A stretch of 64,000 nt of DNA from positions 1 to 64,000 of the forward strand of contig WBMW01003131.1 in assembly GCA_013396635.1 (NCBI GenBank). Direction: 5' to 3'. Made by a program: the position numbers and the translations under genes. The notes under the pieces were generated by a model. That model saw only the letters and a program-made list of their open reading frames with translations, had not been told where the DNA came from and did not search any database. Below are positions 51,201 through 63,200 of this stretch, one piece after another. Origin of the DNA: Penelope pileata (lineage: Eukaryota > Chordata > Aves > Galliformes > Cracidae). Numbering within the stretch: position 1 is the first letter of the stretch; each line of letters opens with the position of its first letter.

Positions 51201-54200
51201 GACAGTGAGGAAGCTCTTCTTCTGACTTTTCCCAGCTTGGTTTCTTGCAATACAAGTATATTCACCACCATCTGACAATTTGGCTCGGGGAATCTGCAGA
51301 GTTCGAGCATCTGAAGTAAAAACAGAAGTCTCGAGATGGATTCTGTGGTTACGGAATCCATTTCAAATGCTGTGTTAGGATTGCATGCCCGATAGACTGA
51401 GCATCAGCATCAAGCTCATCTCTCAAAAGTGCACTGCTTTTTAAGGTTTGTAAATCCATAAAAAACAGTCAAAGAATAAAATTTTAGGGTAGATTTCATT
51501 GGTGCTGTTCATTATATGTTTGGACCACTAATATTCCTTTCAGATCTGTTTATTTCATGGCAGCTAAACCCCCTCTAACTTCACTATGCTCTTTTCCTCT
51601 ACCCGTCACTATCCCAGCCTTCATTATCCCCCAGTCTCAGCTGTCTCGCCTTGTGAAGCTGCTGTCTGTGCCTACGTTCTAACCTGCACAGTGCCTCTAC
51701 TGCCATGAAACAATTTCCATGCATGCACTTCATTCTACGCTGCGGTGCAGCCCCCAGCCCCATAACAGCAAGTGATCTGCACGAGATATCCTGGGCAGAA
51801 AAGCAGCAGGAACAGAAATGACACAGGCACCATGAAACCTCATTGAGCAAGGAGCTTTGGACGGGTAAGGAGATCTCAAAACACAAGGATTTCTTCCTGC
51901 GAGGTCAGCGATTGCTAAGGGTTAACCCCATTTCCCACAGAAGTCAATGGGAGGGTTGTTAATGTTTGTCATCGAAGCCAGCAGCACTCACCCTGGCCTA
52001 CATCACTGTTTCTGATCCTTTCTTTGAAAGGCCAGTCAAAGCGACTCCAATCAACATCTCGGAGGACTTCTGTTATGTGACTTGCTGTAACAGACTGTTT
52101 CTGAAGGTTTTGTCTCAAAGCTTGCATGAAGGCCTCCAGATGCTGCCTGAAGGCTTGCAGACCAGAGGCAAGGAGAGGTCAGCGGCCGCTCAGCAGCCTC
52201 TGGAGGTGGGGCCCTGGGGGAGGCAGCCACCAGAGGGGATACGCCTGCTGTGCATGCCCATGGGTGCTGCACGGGACATTTACCCAGGCGCCCAGGAGTG
52301 CCACGCTGCCAGAAAAAGAGGGCAAAAAGACCCCTCCACCAAGGGAACGGTGCCTGCTGCTTGAGACACGAGGTCCTGCTGCCTGCTGCCTGGCGGTGCC
52401 TCCTGCTGCCTCCTGCTGCCTGCGGCCCGAGGCCTTGCTGACCTGCAGCCTGCGGCCTGCTGCTGCTTCTCCTGGGCCTGCTCCTGCTTTGCCTGCTGCC
52501 TGCTGCCCGGGACCTCATGGCAGCTCCTGCTGCCGCTGCTTCTCCTGCGGCCACTGCTCCCCTGCACCCTTGCTCCCTCGCTCCCACGCAGCCCTGAAGA
52601 TGTTCCCAGGCTGACACAACGGCGCGGGAGCCGTGGTGGTGACTGTCCCTGCTTTTTTATACATAACCCTGTCTTTTATTTCCAGCCCTTTTACTGTTGC
52701 CTGCCTTCCCGTCCCTGTCACCCTCACTGACCAGAATTTGTATTAAACTGGTCGGACAACATCTGATCTCAGTTGTGCCCCCGTCTCACTCCGGGTGTGT
52801 CAAAGAATCGCCCCTCGCTCCGACAGCTGGAGCGAGACGCCTCCCACGAGCCTTTCTCACAAAGTGCTTTCAGTCTGAGCTAGTTTTCTTTAGGAGTGAG
52901 CTCATCCGTCAGCCAAGACATTATTAAATGCTTCAAAAACACGGCAGGCCAAGTGTCCTGCCTACTCACTGGAGCAATATTAAAAATATATTGGCTCCAT
53001 AAATGGCTGTCACCCTTATCAAGGCAAAGCAGACAGAAGTCAAGTCCAAAGGCCGTAGAAATAGCCGAGATTCCTCACCAGGCACAACAAAAGCATTAGC
53101 ATTCAAGCTGATAGGTTTTCCATTTTTGAGCCAGCTGAGATCAGGAGGTGGAAAGCCAGTGACCTCGCAAGTCAGAGAGATGAAATTATTCACCACCACG
53201 GTTAAATTCTCAGGATTAGCACCAACAACGCTGGGAGGAACTGCAGAGAGAAATGTATTAGCATCTATCACGGCACCAGCAAACAATATTCTGCAAAATC
53301 TTGATTTACTGAAGTAAAGCTGAATTGCTGAGCTTTGCCAAAGGGCCACACTGCAAAAATCTTTCACAACCTGTGAATGGATCCTCTGCTTTTTGAACAT
53401 ATCTGGAAACAATTTTATCTGCAATCTGTCTCTGCTAGGGATTTGGGAAGGCTAAGTGACCCATAAGAGGTCCTACAATCCCCAGTTGAAGTATTATCCA
53501 TTTTTAAAGACTCTTTTCACAGGACATAGGGCAAGATTGATAAAGTTCTATCTTGTCAGGATATGCAGGAGTGCTAAGTACCACTTCTTGCTGATATTGT
53601 ATTGTTCCTGTTCTTTCCAAAATAGCCTATTTTCCCATTACAGAAAACCAAAAATGCTTCCTTCTGATACAGTTCAGAGTTCCTCTGTTAACCAGCCAAA
53701 CCTATTCTGTCACAGCGAGCTAAGCAGTTTAACATCCTGGCACACACACATTGCTCGAGGGGGGGCACTTTTAAGCTTCCAAGTCCCAGCACTTTTAAAG
53801 ACAAGAATACTTTGACATTTGACCTTTTCAGAAGAACTATTTAAAAAGAAATAACTGTAAATCTCTTCCTTTTAATAAATCCCAAGTTTTAGTTTCCATG
53901 TTTTTGCAGCGGAGATATATAAAACACTTAAGAGGAAAGTAGAAGCATGTTCTTGGCTCTACTGGGTGGAAAAATCACTCCAAAAAACACATGGAATTCT
54001 CTTCTTCAAAGATAGAAATTTTAATGTATTTTGGACCATATCCACCAGAAATATTCCAGCTGCTTTCCCTCACTTGAATGACACAAAGCAGTCATTAAAC
54101 CCAGGTTATTGCTCCTCTGTGACACTACAGAAACAATCAGAGCTGATGTAAATGGGAGAATTCAGTCCATATTTTTCAACCTGGAGTAATTGAGGGTTAT

Positions 54201-57200
54201 TTTCCCGATGATCGGTATTAAATGGTTCACTAGAATAAATGCAGAATTCTGATCTGATGACATTCTATAGATATTTATATTTATTTACTTGTACGGTTAC
54301 TTTCCCACAGCTGTGGTTATTGGCAGTGCAAGACAGCAGACAACTAAATGTATAGGGCCAAATGGAAGCTATCTTTTAATGATTTTTGCTTAAGCTATGT
54401 AAGTGGTGCATTTCAAACTGCAGGCTTCTGCGGCGTGCGCAGAGCACTCTCAGGTGTGCCTCTGGCAATCAGGATCCGCAGATGGAACTTGTGTGTGCAT
54501 AAGGAGACAGTAATCAGCTCAATTCAGAATAAAAGTTACCTTTTTACTATGTATTAGAGACAGATTTTAAAACTAGGTGCTTATTTTCAGTGTTTTGGAA
54601 GGTTTTATACTAGTTTTATTACTCGCCTTCGAGAAAATAAATGAATTTTTTGACTTAGAGTATCCTTAATGCTATACTTACTTTCACGACAGCAGTTATA
54701 TTAGAAACATAAAAGAATGCTAGAAAATAACATTTTTCTGATGTTGGCTGCTTAATGGTAAAACATTTTCACCAGTGCTTCACCCTGGGTGGTCCTTTCC
54801 TGACAGCATTAGTGTAATTTTTCAAACGAAATTGCATTCAGACATTAATAGCCCTAGATAAGTAATATTGCTGAGCTAGAATTCGAAGCTTCATACAAAT
54901 ATTTATTTTAAAATAACACTAAACTCGGAGCATTATAAACAAATCTTTTAAAGACAAGCTTAAATTAAAATAGAAATGTCAAGAAAAGAAAAATACTTTA
55001 ATTTGAAAACAAAGCTCAAACATCAGAAAATCTGGGTAGAATCTACTGAAAAAAAGAACCTGTCAGAGAATGACTCAAGGGCAAATTCTTTTCATGATAA
55101 CACTATTTTTTGGCTAACTGTATCACTGTGTAGAAAAAAGCACTAAAATTTTGTTTCATTAATTTGTAAATTTGCTGCAATATTTATTTCTTCTGTATGT
55201 AATAATCTAGATCATCACATTCCTTGGATTCTGGGACTACACTCAAGCAAGAGGTAGAAGACAGCACTTGCCTTCTACCCAGCATGTAACTAGGAGGTCG
55301 ACTAGGTAACACGGATGTGAAAATCAATCCTTATCCTATGCAGAAGACCCCAGGGGTCAGACTAGACCATCTCTGAAACTCCCTGCCAACCCAAACCATC
55401 CCATGATTTTATGTCTCCAGTGTACTGTGAAAGTAGATAAAAATTTAGCTGCCAGGTTTTAAAACGTAACCGTGCTGATGATTTTGTGGTAGTAATGCTG
55501 ATTTGATCTTCAGCTCAGAATGGAAGGTTAAAGTAACGTGATGAAGAGTGGGAAGAAATAACAAGGCAAGTGAGGGTTAACTTCTTTTACAAAAATAGAA
55601 ACTGTTTTAAGTTCTTTCTTGATTGTATTTGTTTTAGACTTGTGACACCGAAGGCCCAAATTTATTTTAACTGTATTCTAACTCAAAAGCAACAAAAAAA
55701 GAACAGAAAGGAATCTTAAAAGTGGAAATAGAAGAAAATGTAAGCTTTTACAACGCCGTATCTCATTGTATAACGTTTCTAATAACAACTTTATTGGAAA
55801 ATGCTTTTCATAAAGAAATCAAAGCGGGCTCTAATCCAACCTGTTTATAATTCATGATTACAGGGCTTAGCAACATCTGCACAGAGCACACACACGACTG
55901 TTATTTCCACCTACATGGAATACATATAAAGAGTTGAAGATGGGGTGTGGAAAGCTGTGCATTGCCAAGGTACTTCAAAACCTGTATTCGATTTCTAGTA
56001 CAAGAGAATTTCCATTACACTCACTGAACTGACTTACACGCACACAGCTAATTGTGCGCCTAAGCACTCTGCTAATATCGACACATCCAAACTGAACTAA
56101 CACTGGAAAGAAAACAATCAGTAAAGTAGGAGTCACTGTACTTACCATGAACGTTCAGGTTAAAATACTTCTTGGCACTTCCAGCTACGTTTTCCGCGAC
56201 ACAGACATACCTGCCAGTATCTGTTAGGTGGGAACTCAAAATCTACAAAAAAGAAACAAGATTGTTGTTGAGATAATACGTACAAGACAGCCTACTGTCA
56301 AAACACCAAGGCTTGGGTGCTCCCCAAAGATCCCCAAAGCATTAGGGGCTGACAAGCCTACGGGGCTTCTTTTCTGTCTGTTTTGTATCTTTTAGCTAAT
56401 GCCTTAGCAACGTTGTGAAGAAGCGTATTGATGCAACTACCACTGATAGGACTGCTTTCAGGATCTCTTCTGCAAATCTGTGACTCTCAAATCTCCAGAA
56501 AAGTCAACGTAGTATCTTTCACGTCAAGTACATTGAAAAGCAGTAGGAAAACTACTATTCAGAAAATATTTGAAATAAAAATCTTAATATCATAGAATCA
56601 TAGAATGGTTCAGGTTGGAAGGGACCTTAGAGATCACCTTGTTCCAACCCCCCTGCCATGGGCAAGGACCCCTCCCACCAGACCAGGTTGCCCAAAGCCC
56701 CATCCAGCCTGGCCTTGAACACTGCCAGGGAGGGGGCATCCACAGCTTCTCTGGGCAGCCTGTTCCAGTGTCTCACCACCCTCACAGGGAAGGATTTCCT
56801 CCTTGTATCTAGTCTCAATCTACCCTCTTTCAGTCTGTAGCCATTACCCCCTTTTAATATCCTATACAGCTCTTCTGTTTTCTTGCATTTTATATTAAAT
56901 TCAGAGAGAGTTAAGCTCAGTTTTTTAATTGTTTAATTGCAATGCTAAACATCAGTTAAAAATACAGTTAGAGCTACCTGTAACCTTCTTGCATTGGACA
57001 AAAAGGTGTGCTTGTCATCTTCTGCCAGGAGGCGGCCATCCTTCTGCCAGGTGACGCTTGGAGAAGGGCTGCCACCTGTGACACAGTCCATCGCTGCAGT
57101 CTGGTTCACAAGCACATTCACTTCTTCAGGCAGATCAGCGCCAGCTCCGCTGATGGATGGTGGTACTACAAAAGAGCAAAACGTCGCAAGGGTACTGTGA

Positions 57201-60200
57201 CTTAGCACATCCCAGAGGGACTTGTCTCAAGATGTCAGAGCACGGGTATGCAGGCAGAAATTGTGAAACCCTCAGTGAGTACCGTGAAAGATGATAAAAT
57301 CCCAAGAGTAGTTCAGTTGGAATGAATCAGTATAACCCAAGAGACTGCAGCAGAACTACACTTATTCACAGTAGCTACAAAGAAGAGATGAAAACTAACT
57401 TTCCAGCCAGCCTGTCAAGTTCTTTGATGCCAGACCAAAGCAGGATTTCCAAAGCAGAACACTCTTCCTAACAATAACTCAGTGTTTTCAGTGGCAGATA
57501 TAGGAACGGAGATAGAGAAACAAGCATTTCCCAAGGCAAAAGCCTCGATTATATCAACAGACAACGCAAGCAACGCATGAAAGCTTTCTGTGCAGTATCT
57601 GTAACTAAATCGTTCAGAGTGGACTCTGCAGGCATTCAATGGTTCATCCGAAACATCAATCCCCTTATGACTGAGAGTTTTGCAGATATTTCAGAAAATT
57701 ATGATCAAAATCAGGGGAGAGAAAAGTGTAGTGTAAGTCAGATTTTTGAACTGGAAATTGGATAGGGAACAAAAGAAACCAAGATAAAACCAGGACTGCG
57801 ACATACACTCCTCTGTACAGTGAAGTGTGATAGAGCTCCTGCAATTCAGCTCTTATAACAGTAATTCAGAAACACGCAGAAATAGTAACATCAGCACTAT
57901 TTTCATGTCACTTCTTATACACGGACACATCAAAATAAGGAACGCAGGGAAGCTCACTGAGCACACGGACGTCATAGTGAATAGAATCCTCCCCAGCCTC
58001 GTTCACCGCCACACACGTGTACCTCCCAGCATCCTCAGCCTGTGCCCGTGCAATCTGGAACACCTGGCCTCCTGGAAGGAAAATGCATTCAAGACTTAAA
58101 CGCAAAATCAAGCAGTTTCCATCATTTCTACATCACATTTCACTAGAGACCTGAGCAAGCAAATTTATGGACGGTCAGCACTTGTACTGCATTGTAAGGA
58201 ACTGAAGACTCTTATTTCCTAGCTACTCTCTCTATTGGCAGATACTTGGAATTCAGGGATGTTCATACGGAAATGTTAGAAAAGAGTAATTAATTCCACA
58301 TGAAGGAATAGAGTTCCCCAGCAATAAGCAGTCAGACATCATCCCCATCACTGCACTTCTGTACACACGCCACCCAAAGCCACCCTCCATACTGAAAGGC
58401 CTCCCTTCTTGTACCCTCAGCAGTGAGAGGACCTCTCTCTCTTTCCCACACGAGGTTCAGTAAGAGCTCACAGTCATTTTGCTACTGTAAGCTTTTCATG
58501 CCTCTGTCCCTGCTGAGAGGCTTTCGTACTTTAATTGTGATTAAGGAAATCAGGAACGCATCAGAGAGGAGATATTGGTTCCCTTTATTTTTCAACACAG
58601 TGCTAGCATTCATGCTGCCTGAGGGGCTACACCTTAAAGGGATAAAGGAAACAGCTTACTGAAGCCTGAGCACTGGGAAGAATGTTCTCCAGTCAATGCA
58701 GTCTGAGAAGAACACTAATGCAATGGGCTGAATAGGAAAAGTCATCACCGTGCGACTGCTGGTACTAACACCATTGCTTAAGGTCTTGATGTGACATATT
58801 TCGATGCTCACCTGGTAATATCAGCACTTTATCACTGGAGCTCAGAGGAGTGCCATCTTTATACCACGTAAGAACTGGAGGAGGAACAGCATTGGTCTCA
58901 CAGTACAGAGAAAGGGGATTGTTGACAATTACATCTTTATTTTCTCCACCTCCTCTTGTATCTACCACATCACCAGCTTCCCATCCTCTATAGGGCTTTT
59001 GGAAACTAGGAGGAACTACGACCAAAGATGGAAAAGTCAGAATTTTACAGCAGAAATAACTATTTATGAAGACAAGAGATGAACAGACACTGTAGTTGTT
59101 AAATGGCAGTAACAAAAATTATATGCATTAATTTAACTCTCCTCCATTTAGATTCGCCAGGAAAATTCTAGTTCTTTTCATGAGAACGAAAAATTGAGCA
59201 ATCCACTGAATACTTTCCGAAGGCTAATAAATAACTGTGTAAGCAGATCTGATAGCAAAACACAGAGGGTATTAATCAACAATAATTACTTAAGTAGTAA
59301 ACTATCTGGTTTCAATTAAGTTTCAATTTTGTCTAAATTTTCAGAAATGATTAATGATTAGCTTCTTGCACGTACACACTGCACAGGCCAATGGGATGCT
59401 TCTCTCCGGCCTCTAACTACTACTAAATGCAGATAATAAAATACAACATCTCAGTTTAAGCTATTTTTTTTCATATAATTTAGAAGAAGATCAGTTACGA
59501 TGCCATTTCCCTAACTTCAGAAGCACTGCATAAATGACAACATGTGAAAGAAAGAAGGATCCAGTAGTGTGAACAAAACTTCAGGGTGAACAAAACGTGA
59601 GCGTAACAAAACCCACACAGAACACAAGCACTGGAGCAGACCAAGTGGGCCGAAAGGACACAAAACTGGAAGTAATTTCAACATCCTAGAACACCCTAAA
59701 AAAAAAAAAAGCTTCAGACTACCAAAACCAAGGCATTTTACTATCTGAGCTCTGTTTACCTTGTATATTCACATCAAATTCCACTTCATCCTCTCCAACA
59801 ATGTTGGATGCCAGACAAGAGTAACGACCGGTGTCTGATACTTGGGCCTCTTTAATTTGCAGAGAACGGCCACTGGCTTGGATAACGACACGACCGTCTT
59901 GTTTAAGAGGCTGTAATGTAATTTTACATGTAAATTAACAATATGCAAATCATAAATTAGAAGTAGCTATATTTGTGGAAGTAGCATGACATTCTCTCTC
60001 TTGGTCAAATTCAGATTGTTTCAAAATCCTTCCCAAGGCTGGGAATAAGAACATCATTTTTGTTTTTCTCTCTGCTTTGACAGCACTAACAACAGAACAT
60101 CCTTCAACTTCTGTCAATGCTGCCAGCAAGAACCCCTTCCACTGTGTGCAAAGAAAGCAGCTGCCTGGGACATCACGGAGGGCCCAGTCCCAAGCCAGGT

Positions 60201-63200
60201 GCTCCTGGGCTGGCACTGAGAGGAACCACACACAGGCCTGTGCTGCAACAAGGCCTCTGGGGAGCCCAAACAACAGCAAAGCAGCACGCAGCAATGCCAG
60301 GGGGCTGCTTCTGGGCAGGCACTCGCTCCTCAAGGCATGGGTCAGCAGCAGGCCCTGGGAACGCCAGCACAGCTGGCTCCCCTGCACTGCCACGCACCCC
60401 AACAAGCAAGGGGCCATCTGCAGGGATGTGGCCAACAGGAAGCAAGGTGCTGCCAGCAGGATCAGCGGGAGATGAATTCCTGCTGACTTCAGCAGAGAGC
60501 CTCACTGCAAATGTTCATTAGCGGTGACAATGAAACCACGGTCATTTCCACGGGAACCTCCCCAGGAGAAGGAATGAAGGCTGTGACTGGCCTGTCTGTC
60601 CTTGTACCAGCTGAGGGCAGCAGCAGGAACGGCATGCACTTCGCACTCCAGGGTGAGGCTGTGGTTGACTTTGACCTTCACTTCCTTCGGGGGGAGACCC
60701 GTCCCTGAGACATCCCCTCTGTTAATGGTGGGCGGAACTGCACAGAGACAGGGAGCAAGAGAGACCTTCCTGAGGAACTGCCTTACGCAGCATTTCAGGA
60801 TAACGAGGTGAAGGGAAAACCCAGGCAAGAGCCTCAGAAAAAGCAAGTGCCTTTCTCCTGTAACTGCTTCTTCCCCACAGCTGCGTTAAGGCTGTGTTCG
60901 ACAGCTCTCCGCATGTGAACCTGCCAGAGCCTCCCCTCAGCACAGCACATTGCCAGGCGCTCGGCTCCAGCTCTACACAGCTCAGGGTCCTGCAGGCGTT
61001 ATAAAGCGTTTCAGTGGAACCCAGTATTCTCAGAAACGTGTTTGAACTGCAGTCCACGCTCAGAGTAGGTGGGGAATACTCAAAATTTCCATTCCACTGA
61101 AACATCAATATTGCAAAATCTTGTTCCTTTCTCAATCAGAATGAAAACAGAACATTTCAAAATTCTTCAGCAACCCCCCACGCTGGTGTCATAATATCTC
61201 TGCAATTATTTTCAATGCTTTCAAAGCATTTTCCACTCTTTTTTCAGTGAGAAGTTTTAAATTCTCCCTAATGCTCGCAGTACTGTAATACAGACAGTTG
61301 CAATGGGCAGCGTTAAGTTGCTGTGTAGTCATGCCTCAATTATGAACTCTCTTCTCATTATCCCAAGTCCAGTGGGGCCCTATTAAGAACCTTGCGTAAT
61401 TAAAATAACAGTACGGTTACTGTAAGGGAGCAAATCAAACTCCAGTTCAGACTGATGGGTTAGCAAATTAAAGGACAGGAGAGACGAGAAACCACGCTTG
61501 GCTGAGCCTGTAATGAAGAGCTTGAGCTTTAAAATAGAATATTAGGCACAGATGCCCAAAGGACAAAGTGCTGACAAGCAGGCTTGAACGGAGAGCTTTT
61601 GTGCATATGGGACGACATAAAAATAGTAATCTGTTTTACTTTACTCAAGAAAGTTTTCTATTAGATGTTAGGGGCCCCCTTCCCCTTCGTTTTTTCTAAA
61701 AGAGTTTCAGTACTCACAAGATTCTCTGCGCACGCCTCCTGTTGTGCTGCATTTGTCTGATTTGAAGAACATAACCAAAAACATCTCAAAAGAAACTGAA
61801 GTTCATCATTTTCTAAAATGCCTTCCCCTGGCTGGTACAAAGATTTTTGGCCCAACAACAGCGCTTGCAAAGGATGCAACAGTCAAACTCTCCAGTGCCT
61901 TTCCTCAAGCAGTGTCATGAGCAAACGCAGATGTTTGCTAAAGAACTACTAACAGAAAGCCTTTTGTGCACCAGAATAGGTAAAACAGTGAAAAGAGTGC
62001 AAAAAACAATTAACATTGGAGGCATTTCCTTACTGTAGACTTTCACTTCATAGTGTTTCAAAGTTTCTCCCGCCTCGTTTGTGGCTCTGCAGGTGTACCT
62101 TCCAGCACTGTCCTTCTGAGCACTTACAACTTGCAGGGTCCGACCACCTGCCAAAAAATGTCACTCTTTAACAGCATCTAAGTTACATTCTCACCTGCTC
62201 GTTATTTAAATGATTTCTGCAGCATATTTCCAACCCTTTGGTTTTGATTCTGCTCTGCAATAAACAAGTGCATAATTTCCAGTAGTGCTTTGGATCACAA
62301 TTCCTATTGCTTACGGATTCTTGGAAAATTTGTTAACACAGCTCTTTCTTAAAAAGTTCTTGAAGATATTTAGACAGGAAGGAGTGCCTTAGGATTCTGC
62401 ACTTCATCCACCGGAAAAGGAAAGCTAGCATTAGCAGTGAGACTAACCAAAAGCAGACTATTCAACAAGAAGGGGTGGTTGTGAGCCTCTGAGCCACATT
62501 TCTGTGTCAGTGTAGTATTTCATACAAAAGAGGCCCCTAACTCCCTCCAGAGAATGGATAGAAGCAGCAGCCACAACGTGAAATGAAGTGTAAAAACGAA
62601 TGATCAGATTTAAGACTTCAGGTGGCCTCTACAACATTGGCATCCGTTGATTTCCTTCCCATAGGATCCTGTTTATTTATGATTTATATTATCTGCATTG
62701 TCAGAGATGAGTCACTATTTAATTTGGCTGCAATTCTTTTCAGACTGCATTCCTAGAAACTGTCCCCCCATGTACTAATTCAATTTCTCGCCATCAATAC
62801 CAACACCACCCCTCCTCTGAACAGCTGTAGTTAATTATGCTAAAGTACTTGTTCATCTACACTACTTCTGTTTTTCAAGTGAAGATTTTTTCCTTTTGTC
62901 CACCTCCTAGGTGTGTTAGGTAACATTTACTCCACAAATTAGAAATGGCAAACTACTAAATACATAGAAAAATGCCACTAGTTTTGTTGTTTTCCTCTCT
63001 CTCTATCTAGTTCAGTTCCATACTTGATTTCAAGTTATTTACATTCATTAGTAACTCCAATGAACTTGTCTGCCATCATTAAGCTCTATTGGACAACAGG
63101 ATGAATACCTGAATACAAATAAAATACAATTAGTTAATTGTGAAGCAGTTAAAACAAATGGAATTGGAAGTGCTAAAATAGTACGAACAGTGCATTTCTT

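Noticed and set aside
52051..52617. Long overlapping ORFs on both strands
   Set aside because: They come from the GC-rich CTGCCTG repeat block; the translations are low-complexity and no domain is seen.
60077..60521. Two overlapping plus-strand ORFs of more than 130 codons
   Set aside because: They lie in the GC-rich part of the w3-w4 intron and run into exon w3 antisense; no domain and no conservation signal.
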